A program made the translations under genes and the position numbers. Below the pieces are notes generated by a model, which worked only from the letters and a program-made list of their open reading frames with translations, had not been told where the DNA came from and did no database searches. Below, in pieces: positions 35,782 through 46,015 of a stretch of 64,000 nt of DNA. Every line of letters starts with the position of its first letter. The first letter of the stretch is position 1. Source of the DNA: Pseudomonas sp. FP2309 (GTDB lineage: Bacteria; Pseudomonadota; Gammaproteobacteria; Pseudomonadales; Pseudomonadaceae); assembly GCF_030687575.1 (NCBI RefSeq), contig NZ_CP117439.1:4207501-4271500 (forward strand), written 5' to 3'.

Positions 35782-36720
35782 TCAGGCCAGCGCCGCACGA
35801 GCGGCAGCGAAGGCATCCGGGGTATTGAGGTTGGCAGTCGACACGCCCTCGGCGCAGCGCTTGTTCAGGCCGGCCAGGACTTTGCCCGGGCCGCACTCGA
35901 CCAGTTCAGTGGCGCCCTTGGCGGCCAGGGTCTGAACCGATTCAACCCAGCGTACCGGCTTGTAGAGTTGCTCCAGCAGGTCGCGCTTGAGCGTCTCAAG
36001 GTCGGCAGCCACGGCCGCACTGACGTTCTGCACCAGCGGGATCTGCGGCGCTTGCCAGTTAATGGCGGCAATGGACTCGGCAAAACGCTCGGCGGCCGGA
36101 CGCATCAGTTCGCAGTGGGACGGCACGCTTACCGGTAACGGCAACGCACGCTTGGCGCCACGGGCCTTGCAACCCTCGATGGCACGCTCGACAGCCGCCT
36201 TGGCGCCCGCGATCACCACCTGACCAGGGGAGTTGAAGTTCACCGCGCTGACCACTTCACCCTGGGCCGCTTCGGCACAGGCTTCGATCACGACCGCGTC
36301 GTCCAGCCCCAGGATCGCGGCCATGCCGCCCTGCCCGGCCGGAACGGCTTCTTGCATCAGTTGACCACGACGCTCGACCAGCTTGACCGCTTCACCCAGA
36401 GTCAGGCTGCCCGCCGCTACCAGGGCGCTGTATTCGCCCAGGCTGTGACCGGCCACAAATGCCGGACGCGCGCCACCTTCGGCCAGCCACAAGCGCCACA
36501 AGGCGATCGAAGCGGTCAGAATGGCCGGCTGGGTTTTGTCGGTTTGATTGAGCTGCTCTTCCGGCCCTTGTTGGGTAAGCGCCCACAGGTCGTAACCCAG
36601 GGCCTCGGAAGCTTCCTTGAAAGTGTCCAGGATCAGCGGATATTGCGCGCCCAACTCGGCCAACATGCCGAGGGACTGCGAACCCTGCCCTGGAAAGACG
36701 AATGCGAGGGATGTAGACAT
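35782..36720 (-). CDS. fabD: malonyl-CoA-ACP transacylase
   Basis: 312 residues. Nucleophile Ser93 in GHSLGEYSAL and His in PVSVPSHCELM, with the N-terminal FVFPGQGSQ motif. The ATG of MSTSLAFVFPGQG was chosen. A start ten codons upstream is off-family. It loads malonate onto AcpP. The 126-base gap to plsX suggests a promoter of its own. Confidence 0.98.
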   Translation of the reverse strand: MSTSLAFVFPGQGSQSLGMLAELGAQYPLILDTFKEASEALGYDLWALTQQGPEEQLNQTDKTQPAILTASIALWRLWLAEGGARPAFVAGHSLGEYSALVAAGSLTLGEAVKLVERRGQLMQEAVPAGQGGMAAILGLDDAVVIEACAEAAQGEVVSAVNFNSPGQVVIAGAKAAVERAIEGCKARGAKRALPLPVSVPSHCELMRPAAERFAESIAAINWQAPQIPLVQNVSAAVAADLETLKRDLLEQLYKPVRWVESVQTLAAKGATELVECGPGKVLAGLNKRCAEGVSTANLNTPDAFAAARAALA

Positions 36721-36756
36721 GTAACAAGCCCCTAATGATCTGGTCGTCAAAAATGG

Positions 36757-36777
36757 TCGCTCCTACGGTGGGAGCGA
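36757..36777. repeat. short inverted repeat upstream of fabD
   Basis: TCGCTCC/GGAGCGA arms with a seven-base loop in the plsX-fabD gap. It resembles the GGGAGC half of the common P. fluorescens extragenic repeat. It may attenuate read-through from plsX. Confidence 0.45.
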
Positions 36778-36846
36778 ACGAAACTGACAGATTGGATGGT
36801 CAATTGAACTGGCCGGTCACATTTAAGCACTCCCGGGCCAATTCGC

Positions 36847-37857
36847 CTAAGACAACAGATCCTCAAGACGGCCGTGCAAACGGTGCGGCAGGTTCTCCTG
36901 GATCTCGATCAAGGCCCGTGCAATCGCACTCTGAAAGCCTTCCACCCCGGCAGACCCGTGGCTTTTCACCACAATGCCCTGCAACCCCAGAAAGCTCGCG
37001 CCATTGTGTCGCGCCGGTGCCAGGTCAGCCTGCAATCGCCGCATCAACGGCAGAGCCAAAGCCCCTACGATGCGCGATGCCAGATTCTGCTTGAACAAAG
37101 CTTCAATACGCGTGGCGATCATGGTCGCCAGGCCTTCGCTGGATTTGAGCAGGATATTACCGACGAACCCGTCGCATACCACGACATCCGCTTCGCCGCG
37201 GTACAACCCATCACCCTCGACAAAGCCGACGTAGTTCAAGCCGCGCGCGCCCTGCAACAACGTGGCGGCAAGCTTGACCTGCTGGTTGCCCTTGATGTCT
37301 TCGGTACCGATATTCAGCAAGGCCACGCGCGGGCGGGCCACGCCGAGCGCTTCAGCGGCCACCGAGCCCATCACGGCGAACTGGAACAGGTGCTCGGCAC
37401 TGCAATCCACATTCGCGCCCAGATCCAGCAACTGGCAATAGCCTTTCTGCGTCGGGATCGCCGCAACCATCGCCGGCCGGTCAATGCCCGGCAACGTCTT
37501 GAGCACGTGCCGCGACAGGGCCATCAATGCCCCGGTATTACCGGCACTGACACACGCTTGCACCTTGCCGTCACGCAACAGCTCCAGGGCCACACGCATC
37601 GAAGAGTCAGGCTTGCCGCGCAGGGCTGCCGCCGGTTTTTCATCCATGGTTATGGCTTCGCTGGCTGGCGTAACCGTCAGGCGCACGCGATCCACCGCCG
37701 GATGGCTGGCAATCAATTCTTCAAGGAGTGAGGGTTGACCGACAAGGGTCAGGTGCAGCGAGGGCGTAGCTGACAGGCTGGCAATGCAGGCCTGAACAAT
37801 GCTGCGGGGACCGAAGTCCCCGCCCATTGCGTCAATCGCGATGACTTGAGCAGACAA
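36847..37857 (-). CDS. plsX: phosphate acyltransferase
   Basis: 336 residues. Makes acyl-phosphate from acyl-ACP for phospholipid synthesis. [12 protein letters not shown] at the N-terminus, the Gly-rich [13 protein letters not shown] (about 115-127) and [14 protein letters not shown] are PlsX signatures. Four bases after rpmF, the widely conserved yceD-rpmF-plsX-fab order. Confidence 0.97.
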   Translation of the reverse strand: MSAQVIAIDAMGGDFGPRSIVQACIASLSATPSLHLTLVGQPSLLEELIASHPAVDRVRLTVTPASEAITMDEKPAAALRGKPDSSMRVALELLRDGKVQACVSAGNTGALMALSRHVLKTLPGIDRPAMVAAIPTQKGYCQLLDLGANVDCSAEHLFQFAVMGSVAAEALGVARPRVALLNIGTEDIKGNQQVKLAATLLQGARGLNYVGFVEGDGLYRGEADVVVCDGFVGNILLKSSEGLATMIATRIEALFKQNLASRIVGALALPLMRRLQADLAPARHNGASFLGLQGIVVKSHGSAGVEGFQSAIARALIEIQENLPHRLHGRLEDLLS

Positions 37858-37861
37858 GTGA

Positions 37862-38044
37862 TTACTCGTCAGCGCCCTTGTCGATCACTTTACGGCCACG
37901 GTATACGCCTTCTGGCGATACGTGGTGACGCAGGTGAATTTCACCGGTGGTTTTTTCTACGGACAGAGTGCTTGCCGTCAGGGCGTCGTGCGAACGACGC
38001 ATGTCACGGGCAGAGCGGGATTTTTTGTTCTGCTGAACAGCCAT
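37862..38044 (-). CDS. rpmF: 50S ribosomal protein L32
   Basis: 60 residues, basic. [20 protein letters not shown] is the standard L32 start. Like many proteobacterial L32 proteins it lacks the zinc-binding cysteines, with [14 protein letters not shown] in their place. It sits 13 bases after yceD. Confidence 0.99.
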   Translation of the reverse strand: MAVQQNKKSRSARDMRRSHDALTASTLSVEKTTGEIHLRHHVSPEGVYRGRKVIDKGADE

Positions 38045-38057
38045 AATTGATTAACTC

Positions 38058-38588
38058 CTAAACGTTTGGGTCACGCTTTAACTGCGCCAATACACTGAAC
38101 GGGTTGGACCGCGTTACCTCGTCCTCGCTCGGCTCGGCCTCGTCATCAAGGCCCTCCGGCTGCTGGCATTCTTCCGGATGATGAGCAGGCACAATGGGCA
38201 AGGCGAGCAGAAGCTCCTCCTCGATCAGTGCATGCAGATCCAATGGATCTTCGCCCAGTTCCAGCACGTCATAACCTTTCGGCAACGACTGGGTATTCGC
38301 ACCCTCTTTCACCACGGCGTAACTGCATTCGCTGTGGATCGGCAGGGTGACCAGCTCAAGACAACGCTGGCAAACCATTTTGACTTCGGTGTCGATAATG
38401 CTGTGGATTACCACAGACTTACGTTCATCTCGTTCAAAAACGAATTTGGCCTGCACCGTACCGACAGTGTCGGAAAGCGGGTCGCAGAGTCTCTCCAAAT
38501 CGGCCAGCAGCACCTCACCTTGAAGGGTGGTGCCACGATCAGCCAATTTGCGCGGGTCAACGTGAGGTGGAATCGGGTCATTCAACAT
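38058..38588 (-). CDS. yceD: YceD (DUF177), 23S rRNA accumulation protein
   Basis: 176 residues. MVCQRCLELVTLPIHSECSY has the CxxC of the DUF177 family, followed by an acidic C-terminal half (EEELLLALPIVPAHHPEEC). In E. coli YceD is needed for normal 23S rRNA levels. Coupling with rpmF fits a ribosome role. Divergent from maf across 105 bases. Confidence 0.92.
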   Translation of the reverse strand: MLNDPIPPHVDPRKLADRGTTLQGEVLLADLERLCDPLSDTVGTVQAKFVFERDERKSVVIHSIIDTEVKMVCQRCLELVTLPIHSECSYAVVKEGANTQSLPKGYDVLELGEDPLDLHALIEEELLLALPIVPAHHPEECQQPEGLDDEAEPSEDEVTRSNPFSVLAQLKRDPNV

Positions 38589-38693
38589 AGGCGCAGCATT
38601 ATAGGGATGCCCCCGGCCATGTCAAAGGAAATTCAGCCCTGTGCGTCAGCCGGTCGCCCCGCTAGAATTCTGCGCTGCCCTGAGGAGACGCCC

Positions 38694-39272
38694 ATGCTGC
38701 CTTTATTACTCGCTTCCAGCTCGGTTTATCGCCGGGAATTACTGAGCCGCCTGCACCTGCCGTTCATCTGCGGTTCGCCGGATATCGACGAAAGCCATCG
38801 CGCAAATGAGTCGGCCATGGAGCTGGTCAAGCGCCTCGCCGAGGAGAAAGCCCGCGCCCTCGCCGACAACTATCCAGGCCACTTGATTATCGGCTCAGAC
38901 CAGGTCGCTGCATTGGAAGGCCGCATTATCGGCAAGCCACACACCTTTGAAAACGCCCGCGAGCAGTTACTGGCCGCCAGCGGCAAGCGCGTGAGCTTCC
39001 TCACAGGCCTGGCGCTGCTGAACAGCGAGACCGGGCAATGCCAGGTGGACTGCGTTCCTTTTACCGTACACATGCGCGAACTGGACGGAGCGCGCATCGA
39101 GCGCTATCTGCGCGCCGAACAGCCCTACGACTGCGCGGGCAGCTTCAAGGCCGAAGGGCTGGGCGTGAGCTTGTTCCAAAGCACCGAAGGGCCGGATGCG
39201 ACCAGCCTTGTCGGCCTGCCACTGATCCGACTGGTCGATATGCTGCTGAGCGAAGGCGTGCAAATCCCTTAG
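38694..39272 (+). CDS. Maf/YceF-family nucleotide pyrophosphatase
   Basis: 192 residues. MLPLLLASSSVYRRELLSRL has the Maf ASSSxxRxxLL substrate loop. IIGSDQVAALEGRIIGKP and FKAEGLGVSLF complete the fold. The SSVYRRELL and QVA variants resemble YceF, which prefers 7-methyl-GTP, more than the dTTP-specific Maf branch. The ATG follows TGAGGAGA. A long in-frame extension into yceD is antisense. It is the only plus-strand gene in this block. Confidence 0.92.
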   Translation: MLPLLLASSSVYRRELLSRLHLPFICGSPDIDESHRANESAMELVKRLAEEKARALADNYPGHLIIGSDQVAALEGRIIGKPHTFENAREQLLAASGKRVSFLTGLALLNSETGQCQVDCVPFTVHMRELDGARIERYLRAEQPYDCAGSFKAEGLGVSLFQSTEGPDATSLVGLPLIRLVDMLLSEGVQIP

Positions 39273-39288
39273 GAGCACCCTGAATGCC

Positions 39289-39321
39289 AATGTGGGAGAG
39301 AACCTGGCCCCTTCCCACATT
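39289..39321. terminator. convergent terminator between maf and sppA
   Basis: AATGTGGGA and TCCCACATT are perfect nine-base arms with a 15-base loop. The right arm runs into TTT on the plus strand. It separates two convergent genes. Confidence 0.65.
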
Positions 39322-39344
39322 TTGAGCTACCGCTGGCTTGGATA

Positions 39345-40328
39345 TCAGCGCAGGGTGGGGCCCTGGAAGCCCATATACAGCGCCAGCTTTTCAGCCACGC
39401 TGGCACCCAGCTTCTTGGAGAAACGATCGAACGGCGACTCCTCAACCGTAAAATCCACCAACTCCTTCTCGCCAATTACGTCGCGCGCCACCGAACTGGC
39501 ACTGCCCAATCCATCGATCAACCCCAGCGGCAAGGCTTGCTCACCGGACCAGATCAACCCGGAAAACAGCTCCGGATGGTCTTTATCCTTCAGACGATCG
39601 CCGCGCCCCTGCTTCACGCTGGCAATGAACTGACGATGGGTGGTGTCGAGCACGCTCTGCCAGAACTGGGTTTCGTCCGCCTTTTGTGGCTGGAACGGAT
39701 CAAGGAACGCCTTGTGCTCGCCCGACGTGTAGGTACGACGCTCAACACCCAGCTTCTCCATGGTGCCGACAAAGCCGTAACCGGCCGCCGTCACACCAAT
39801 GGAGCCCACCAGACTGGCCTTGTCGGCGTAGATCTGATCAGCAGCACTGGCGATGTAATAAGCACCCGAGGCACCGAGGTCGGAAATCACCGCATACAGC
39901 TTGGTATCCGGGTGCAGTGCGCGCAGGCGACGAATTTCGTCATACACATACCCTGACTGCACCGGGCTGCCGCCAGGACTGTTGATGCGCAGGATCACGC
40001 CCTTGACCTTGGGATCTTCAAACGCCGCACGCAGACTGCCAACGATGTTATCGGCGCTGGCCGGTTCCTTGTCGGCAATCACGCCACGCACTTCGATCAG
40101 CGCGGTGTAATTGGCACCACGGCTCGCGCTTTTTTCCATGTCCACCAGCGGACTGAACAGCGCCAGCATGAGCAGCAGGTAAGTGAAGGTCAGCAGCTTG
40201 AAAAAAATCCCCCAGCGCCTTGTGCGACGCTGCTCCTGCACGCTGGCCAAGAGGGTTTTCTCCAGCAGCTTCCAGCTCTTGTCGTCACCGTTTTCGGCCT
40301 TCTCGGGCGCTTTCCACTCGTCACTCAT
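39345..40328 (-). CDS. sppA: S49-family signal peptide peptidase
   Basis: 327 residues. A membrane anchor near residues 40-62 (FFKLLTFTYLLLMLALFSPL) precedes the S49 protease domain. The nucleophile is Ser154 in GASGAYYIASAADQIYA and the general base Lys206 in SGEHKAFLDPF. The 52-residue spacing equals that of the Bacillus SppA dyad. ILRINSPGGSPVQSG forms the oxyanion region. It degrades cleaved signal peptides in the membrane. Confidence 0.93.
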   Translation of the reverse strand: MSDEWKAPEKAENGDDKSWKLLEKTLLASVQEQRRTRRWGIFFKLLTFTYLLLMLALFSPLVDMEKSASRGANYTALIEVRGVIADKEPASADNIVGSLRAAFEDPKVKGVILRINSPGGSPVQSGYVYDEIRRLRALHPDTKLYAVISDLGASGAYYIASAADQIYADKASLVGSIGVTAAGYGFVGTMEKLGVERRTYTSGEHKAFLDPFQPQKADETQFWQSVLDTTHRQFIASVKQGRGDRLKDKDHPELFSGLIWSGEQALPLGLIDGLGSASSVARDVIGEKELVDFTVEESPFDRFSKKLGASVAEKLALYMGFQGPTLR

Positions 40329-40351
40329 GTGCCATCAACCCCAGCTAAGAC

Positions 40352-41014
40352 TTATCGGGCCTGGCTGAGCCAGGCCTGCAATTGCGAAAAATGATCAATC
40401 GTGACCGTGGGCTCGTATGCCTGCAACGCCTCGGCGGATTGGGCGCCATAGCTGACCGCCACACTGTCCATGCCGGCGGTGCGCGCCATCATCAGGTCAA
40501 AGGAGGCATCCCCCACCATCAGCGCCTCACGTGGCGACACACCACAATGCGCCAGAATCTGCTCCAACATCAGAGGATGAGGCTTGCTGGCGGTTTCATC
40601 CGCGGCACGGGTGATATCGAAATAGTTTTCCCAGCCATGGGCCTTGAGCACGCGATCCAGCCCGCGCCGCGCCTTGCCGGTGGCGACCGCCAGGTGATAA
40701 CCCTCGACTCGAAACGCCTCCAGCGATTGCACAACACCTTCGAACAACGGCGAAGGCTCGGCCTCCAGCGCAATGTAGTGCTCGGCGTAATGCTCGCGAA
40801 AGACTATCAACTCAGCGTCACTGATGTCGGGATACAGGGTGCGGATCGCCTCCGGCAAGCCCAGGCCGATGATGCCCTTGACCGCCAGGTCGCTGCACAA
40901 CCCAAAGCCTGAACGAGTGGAGGCCACGTGCATCGACTCAACGATGCGACCAATGGAGTTGGCCAGCGTCCCGTCCCAATCAAAAATCAGCAGTTTGTAG
41001 TCAAGGCGCGACAC
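40352..41014 (-). CDS. HAD-family hydrolase (phosphatase)
   Basis: 220 residues. HAD motif [10 protein letters not shown], motif [13 protein letters not shown], motif [16 protein letters not shown] and [14 protein letters not shown] are intact, with an alpha-helical cap, as in Gph-type phosphoglycolate or nucleotide phosphatases. The GTG start lies inside the rluC end (14-base overlap), so the two are coupled. Substrate not known. Confidence 0.9.
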   Translation of the reverse strand: MSRLDYKLLIFDWDGTLANSIGRIVESMHVASTRSGFGLCSDLAVKGIIGLGLPEAIRTLYPDISDAELIVFREHYAEHYIALEAEPSPLFEGVVQSLEAFRVEGYHLAVATGKARRGLDRVLKAHGWENYFDITRAADETASKPHPLMLEQILAHCGVSPREALMVGDASFDLMMARTAGMDSVAVSYGAQSAEALQAYEPTVTIDHFSQLQAWLSQAR

Positions 41015-41960
41015 TCAAGCGCTCCACAGTCTTGGCCCACATCTCGTCGACCGGCGCCTGCAGCTTCAACTCACCACCATCCGGCAGCGGCACGGTAAGC
41101 ATGTAAGCGTGCAAGAACAGACGCTTGCCACCCAAATCACGGATTTCCTTGGAGAAACCTTCGTCCCCGTATTTGGTGTCGCCCGCGATGCAGTGGCCTG
41201 CATGCAGGGTATGCACGCGAATCTGGTGGGTGCGCCCGGTCACGGGCTTGGCCTCGACCATGGTGGCGAAGTCGCCGAAGCGGCGCAGCACCTTGAACAG
41301 GGTCAGGGCTTCTTTGCCCTCCTCGTCCACTTCGACCATACGTTCGCCGGAGCGCAGGTTGCTCTTCTGCAACGGTGCGCGAACGCTCTTGATCGAGCTG
41401 GCCCAGTTACCACGCACCAACGCCATATAGCGCTTGTCCACGCCATCGCCGCGCAGGGCGGTGTGCAGGTGGCGCAACATGCTGCGCTTTTTGGCGATCA
41501 TCAGCAGGCCGGAAGTATCGCGGTCCAGGCGATGGACCAACTCGAGTTCCTTGGCATCCGGACGCAACTGGCGAAAGGCTTCGATCACGCCGAAGTTCAA
41601 ACCGCTGCCACCGTGCACCGCGATGCCGCAGGGCTTGTTGATCACGATCAGCTTGCTGTCTTCGAAGATGATCGAGGCTTCCAGGCGTTGCAGCAGGCCC
41701 TGTGCCAGCGGAACAGGCTCATCACGTTCAGGCACGCGAACTGGCGGCACACGGACGATATCGCCCGCCTGCAGCTTGTACTCGGGCTTGATCCGGCCCT
41801 TGTTCACGCGCACTTCACCTTTACGCAAGATGCGGTAAATCAAGGTCTTGGGCACGCCTTTGAGCCTGGCCAGGAGAAAATTGTCGATGCGTTGGCCGGC
41901 ATATTCCGGCGAGACCTCAAGCAGCTGGACGCTGGGGGTCTGGGGGGCGGTAGTCGTCAT
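41001..41960 (-). CDS. rluC: 23S rRNA pseudouridine synthase C
   Basis: 319 residues. N-terminal S4 domain (about 20-80), then RluA-type catalytic domain with Asp146 in [34 protein letters not shown] and the C-terminal FLHAYML motif are typical. Modifies positions 955/2504/2580 in E. coli 23S rRNA. Divergent from rne with a 758-base gap, a conserved arrangement in gamma-proteobacteria. Confidence 0.96.
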   Translation of the reverse strand: MTTTAPQTPSVQLLEVSPEYAGQRIDNFLLARLKGVPKTLIYRILRKGEVRVNKGRIKPEYKLQAGDIVRVPPVRVPERDEPVPLAQGLLQRLEASIIFEDSKLIVINKPCGIAVHGGSGLNFGVIEAFRQLRPDAKELELVHRLDRDTSGLLMIAKKRSMLRHLHTALRGDGVDKRYMALVRGNWASSIKSVRAPLQKSNLRSGERMVEVDEEGKEALTLFKVLRRFGDFATMVEAKPVTGRTHQIRVHTLHAGHCIAGDTKYGDEGFSKEIRDLGGKRLFLHAYMLTVPLPDGGELKLQAPVDEMWAKTVERLSVAP

Positions 41961-41989
41961 GGCGGCGATGATAACAATTTTTTATGGAA

Positions 41990-42018
41990 TTGAAGCACTT
42001 AATCATTGCTGCTATAGT
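41990..42018 (+). promoter_or_regulatory. sigma-70 promoter of rne
   Basis: TTGAAG and TATAGT are separated by 17 bases. The start would be near 42025, giving a leader of about 690 nt before the rne ATG. Confidence 0.8.
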
Positions 42019-42024
42019 CGCGAA

Positions 42025-42718
42025 CGCCGCCAAAAGCGGCCTGGACAGAGGACTTGCGGCAAACTGCCGGCCCTGACCATCGCAATTCATCAGGACGCGA
42101 GGCCGTCCTACGGGGCTTTCGCCACCGTGGAAGGCTCAAGATTGTAACAAGCGCAGGTGACATGAGGCCTGAAGCGAGTGCAGAAAGCAGAGTGAATACT
42201 CGCCTTCTGCGCCGATATTTACGGCCAGTTCACAAAGTGCAGTCAGTCTTGAACCAGACCACGGCGAATGCTTCGGAAACAACGCCTGTTAAGAGCTGAG
42301 TGAGAGCGCAGTCGCCTTCATTCAGTCTTGTTTAGCCATGAGCGTGGACTCCCCATTGGAGAACACGGTAAATGCCAACCCGCTGCGGATTCTGCGCGCG
42401 GCAGCACCCGAATTATCAGGGATACGTGTAGGGTGGAGATGCACAACCGTCGGACCGTGTAGCACTAGGCTTATATTTAGACGCTTCATCTCGTCCACAG
42501 TCGCCGGTTGATTCCTCCTCCTGACCTTAGCTTTTGTTGAAGCGGTGCCTTTGTCACCGCCGCTAACAAGCAGGACGCGTCCGTCGCGATGCCCGCCCAA
42601 TTGGCTGGTTTTGCTGGACACTGGAGTGGCCAACCACTCTTGACGCACCTGACACCGACCGTGAGAAGTCGTGTGTGCCGAACGCCGTTTCCGGCAGCCC
42701 GGAAACCGACGGTACAAC
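42025..42718 (+). promoter_or_regulatory. long 5' leader of rne (rne-II-type autoregulatory element expected)
   Basis: About 690 transcribed bases without a credible gene. A conserved structured RNA called rne-II has been described in Pseudomonas rne leaders and is thought to let RNase E control its own mRNA. I see several stems, for example AGGACG/CGTCCT near 42090-42112, and a pyrimidine-rich stretch near 42510-42530. I cannot align to the published model, so the exact limits are unknown. Confidence 0.55.
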
Positions 42719-45700
42719 ATGAAAAGAATGCTGATTAACGCAACTCAACCCGAAGAGTTGCGTGTTGCACTGGTAGATGGCCAACGCCTCTACGACCTGG
42801 ACATCGAATCCGGTGCACGCGAGCAAAAGAAGGCCAACATCTATAAAGGCCGTATTACTCGCATCGAACCAAGCCTTGAGGCTGCCTTTGTCGATTTCGG
42901 CTCCGAGCGCCACGGCTTCCTGCCCCTCAAAGAAATCTCCCGCGAATACTTCAAGAAAGCCCCCGAAGGCCGCGTGAACATCAAGGACGTCCTGAGCGAA
43001 GGCCAGGAAGTCATCGTCCAGGTCGAAAAAGAAGAACGTGGCAACAAGGGCGCAGCCCTGACCACCTTCATCAGCCTGGCCGGTCGTTACCTCGTCCTGA
43101 TGCCGAACAACCCACGTGCCGGCGGTATCTCCCGTCGCATCGAAGGCGAAGAGCGCAACGAACTGCGTGAAGCGCTCAACGGCCTGATCGCACCGGCCGA
43201 CATGGGCCTGATCGTGCGCACTGCCGGCCTGGGCCGCAGCAGCGAAGAAATGCAGTGGGACCTCGACTACCTGCTGCAACTGTGGACCGCCATCAAAGAA
43301 GCGTCCCTGGATCGTTCCGCGCCGTTCCTGATCTATCAGGAAAGCAACGTGATCATCCGCGCTATTCGCGATTACCTGCGCCAGGACATCGGCGAAGTAC
43401 TGATCGACAGCGTTGAAGCCCAGGACGAAGCCCTGACCTTCATCCGCCAGGTGATGCCGCAGTACGCCAGCAAGATCAAGCTCTACGAAGACAGCGTTCC
43501 GCTGTTCAACCGTTTCCAGATCGAAAGCCAGATCGAGACCGCTTTCCAGCGCGTGGTCGAACTGCCTTCCGGCGGCTCCATCGTGATCGACCCGACCGAA
43601 GCCTTGGTGTCCATCGACATCAACTCGGCGCGTGCGACCAAAGGCAGCGACATCGAAGAAACCGCCCTGCAGACCAACCTGGAAGCGGCTGAAGAAATCG
43701 CCCGCCAGTTGCGCCTGCGTGATATCGGCGGCCTGATCGTGATCGACTTCATCGACATGACCCCCGCCAAGAACCAGCGCGCTGTAGAAGAGAAAGTCCG
43801 CGAATGCCTGGAAGCTGACCGCGCTCGTGTGCAGGTCGGCCGCATCTCGCGCTTCGGCCTGCTGGAAATGTCCCGTCAGCGCCTGCGCCCATCCCTGGGC
43901 GAAAGCAGCGGCATCGTCTGCCCGCGTTGCAACGGCACCGGCATCATCCGTGACGTTGAATCGCTGTCCCTGGCGATCCTGCGCCTGATCGAAGAAGAAG
44001 CCCTGAAAGACCGCACCGCCGAAGTCCGCGCGCAAGTGCCGATCCCGGTTGCAGCGTTCCTGCTCAACGAAAAACGCAACTCGATCACCAAGATCGAACT
44101 GCGCACCCGTGCGCGTATCGTGATCCTGCCGAACGATCACCTCGAAACGCCGCACTTCGAAGTGCAACGCCTGCGTGACGACAGCCCGGAGGCCCACAGC
44201 GGCCAATCGAGCTATGAAATCGCCGCTGCCGCTGCCGAAGTGGAAGAAGTCCAGCCAGCCGCCGCGACCCGCACCCTGGTTCGCCAGGAAGCAGCCGTGA
44301 AGACCGCGCCAGCCCGTGCCAATGCACCGGTACCGGTTGAAGCCGCCGCTCCGGTTGCCGCGCCGGCCACCCTGCCCGAGCCAAGCCTGTTCAAGGGCCT
44401 GGTGAAGTCGTTGGTCAGCCTGTTCGCCAGCAAGGAAGAGCCTGCCGCTCCGGTCGTGGTTGAAAAACCAGCGTCCGAGCGTCCGGCACGCAACGAAGAG
44501 CGTCGCAACGGTCGCCAGCAGAGCCGTAACCGCAACGGTCGTCGTGACGAAGAGCGCAAGCCTCGCGAAGAGCGTGCACCGCGTGAAGAACGCGCGCCAC
44601 GTGAAGAGCGTGCACCGCGTGAAGAGCGTGCACCTCGCGAAGCCCGTGAAGACACACCGACCGTGGCCCGTGAAGAACGTGCACCGCGCGAAGAGCGCGC
44701 ACCACGCACACCACGTGCCCCACGCGAAGACCGCAAGCCACGTGGCGAGCGTGAAGAGCGCGTGCGTGAACTGCGTGAGCCCCTGGACGCCGCGCCAGCC
44801 GTTGCTGGCGCAGCCACCGCCTCCACCGAAGAACGTCCGGCTCGTCAGCCACGTGAAGAGCGCGCTCCCCGCGAAGAGCGCCAACCGCGCCCGCCGCGTG
44901 AAGAGCGTCAACCACGCGCCGAACAAGCCGCTGCCGCCAGTGAAGAAGAAGAAGTACTGACCGGCGAAGAGCAACTGCAGGAAGACGGGCAGGAAGGCGC
45001 CGAAGGCGATCGTCCACGCCGCCGCTCCCGTGGTCAGCGTCGTCGCAGCAACCGTCGTGAGCGCCAGCGTGATGCCAACGGCAACGTGATTGAGGGCTCG
45101 GAAGAGACCGGCGAGAACGCAGAAGCTGCCACCGGCGAACCGTCTGGCGCCGAACTGGCTGCCGGCCTGGCCGTTACCCCTGCCGTTGCCAGCTCGGTCA
45201 TCAGCGCCCCGGCTGAAGCCCAGGCTCACGAACAGGCTGAACGCGCCACTGCCGCGGTAGAAGAAACCGTTGCCGCACAAACGCCGGTTGCCGAGGCCCC
45301 AGCGGTTGAGACGCCTGTCGTTGAAGCCACTACCCCGATCCAGGCCCCAGTGGTTCCGGAAGTAGAAGTAGCACCGCTTCGCGACGCCCAGCCGGAAACC
45401 GAGGCTGTTGTCGCTGAACCTGCGCCAGCGGTTGAGCCTCAGCCTGTGGTTGAGACCGTTGCTGAAACGCCGGTTGTTGAAGCCCCGGTTGTCGAAGAAG
45501 CCGCCCCGGCAGTGCGTGAAGTTCGCGAAGAACAGACCGCCTTCCAATGGACCGCCGAACCCGCCGCCCCGGTTGAAGCACCCGCACCTGCGCCAGTCGT
45601 AGAAGAAGCACCTGCACCGGTTGCCGACGCGGTTGAAGTGGCCCCGGTAGTGGTTGCCGAACCTGCGCCGGTAGTTGAAGCGCCGGCCGTTGCTGAAGTC

Positions 45701-45952
45701 GAAGCGCCTGTGGTTGAAGCCCCTGCTGTCAGCGCCCTGACCGAAAACGGCCGCGCGCCGAACGACCCACGTGAAGTGCGTCGCCGTCGCAAGGAAGCTG
45801 AAGCCGCCGCTGCAGCAGCTGCCGCCGCCGCTCCAGTCGTAGTCGAAGCATCCGCCCCGGTTGCTGAAACCGTGGTTGAGCAAGCGGACGCTGAAGCAGT
45901 GCTAGAGCACAAGGCCCAGGAAGAAGAGCACGAGCCTAAACCCCTCGTCTGA
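42719..45952 (+). CDS. rne: ribonuclease E
   Basis: 1077 residues. The N-terminal 530 residues are the catalytic half: [21 protein letters not shown]1 domain (about 36-120), 5' sensor/RNase H-like and DNase I-like regions, and the zinc link CPRCNGTG with Cys401 and Cys404. The C-terminal half is disordered: an Arg-rich tract of six-residue APREER repeats (about 614-735), a basic [18 protein letters not shown] patch, a long Ala/Val/Pro/Glu-rich spacer, and a terminal [14 protein letters not shown] motif. The repeat and NDPR regions are likely RNA- and partner-binding. The ATG at the family N-terminus was chosen. Confidence 0.97.
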   Translation: MKRMLINATQPEELRVALVDGQRLYDLDIESGAREQKKANIYKGRITRIEPSLEAAFVDFGSERHGFLPLKEISREYFKKAPEGRVNIKDVLSEGQEVIVQVEKEERGNKGAALTTFISLAGRYLVLMPNNPRAGGISRRIEGEERNELREALNGLIAPADMGLIVRTAGLGRSSEEMQWDLDYLLQLWTAIKEASLDRSAPFLIYQESNVIIRAIRDYLRQDIGEVLIDSVEAQDEALTFIRQVMPQYASKIKLYEDSVPLFNRFQIESQIETAFQRVVELPSGGSIVIDPTEALVSIDINSARATKGSDIEETALQTNLEAAEEIARQLRLRDIGGLIVIDFIDMTPAKNQRAVEEKVRECLEADRARVQVGRISRFGLLEMSRQRLRPSLGESSGIVCPRCNGTGIIRDVESLSLAILRLIEEEALKDRTAEVRAQVPIPVAAFLLNEKRNSITKIELRTRARIVILPNDHLETPHFEVQRLRDDSPEAHSGQSSYEIAAAAAEVEEVQPAAATRTLVRQEAAVKTAPARANAPVPVEAAAPVAAPATLPEPSLFKGLVKSLVSLFASKEEPAAPVVVEKPASERPARNEERRNGRQQSRNRNGRRDEERKPREERAPREERAPREERAPREERAPREAREDTPTVAREERAPREERAPRTPRAPREDRKPRGEREERVRELREPLDAAPAVAGAATASTEERPARQPREERAPREERQPRPPREERQPRAEQAAAASEEEEVLTGEEQLQEDGQEGAEGDRPRRRSRGQRRRSNRRERQRDANGNVIEGSEETGENAEAATGEPSGAELAAGLAVTPAVASSVISAPAEAQAHEQAERATAAVEETVAAQTPVAEAPAVETPVVEATTPIQAPVVPEVEVAPLRDAQPETEAVVAEPAPAVEPQPVVETVAETPVVEAPVVEEAAPAVREVREEQTAFQWTAEPAAPVEAPAPAPVVEEAPAPVADAVEVAPVVVAEPAPVVEAPAVAEVEAPVVEAPAVSALTENGRAPNDPREVRRRRKEAEAAAAAAAAAAPVVVEASAPVAETVVEQADAEAVLEHKAQEEEHEPKPLV
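44560..44915 (+). repeat. degenerate 18-base tandem repeats inside rne
   Basis: Units encoding APREER, near-identical at the DNA level (GCACCGCGTGAAGAGCGT type), run to about 44719 and recur after a spacer near 44850-44915. Number of units may vary between strains. Confidence 0.85.
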
Positions 45953-45962
45953 TTCCATCGGC

Positions 45963-46006
45963 CACTAAAAAGCCCCGCCTGAGCGATCAGGCGGGGCTTT
46001 TTAGTG
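45963..46006. terminator. bidirectional terminator between rne and mocA
   Basis: Twenty-base perfect arms (CACTAAAAAGCCCCGCCTGA and its complement) with a GCGA loop. T-runs on both strands serve the convergent rne and mocA transcripts. Confidence 0.97.
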
Positions 46007-46015
46007 CGTGCTTGG

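Noticed and set aside
44560-44915. Possible CRISPR-like array
   Set aside because: The regularly spaced repeats are in-frame codons of the RNase E APREER tract, with no unique spacers.
42563-45883. Very long minus-strand reading frame (over 1100 codons) opposite rne
   Set aside because: It mirrors the codon pattern of rne. Its product is low-complexity Phe/Gly/Arg-rich sequence with no domain, and rne is certain on the other strand.
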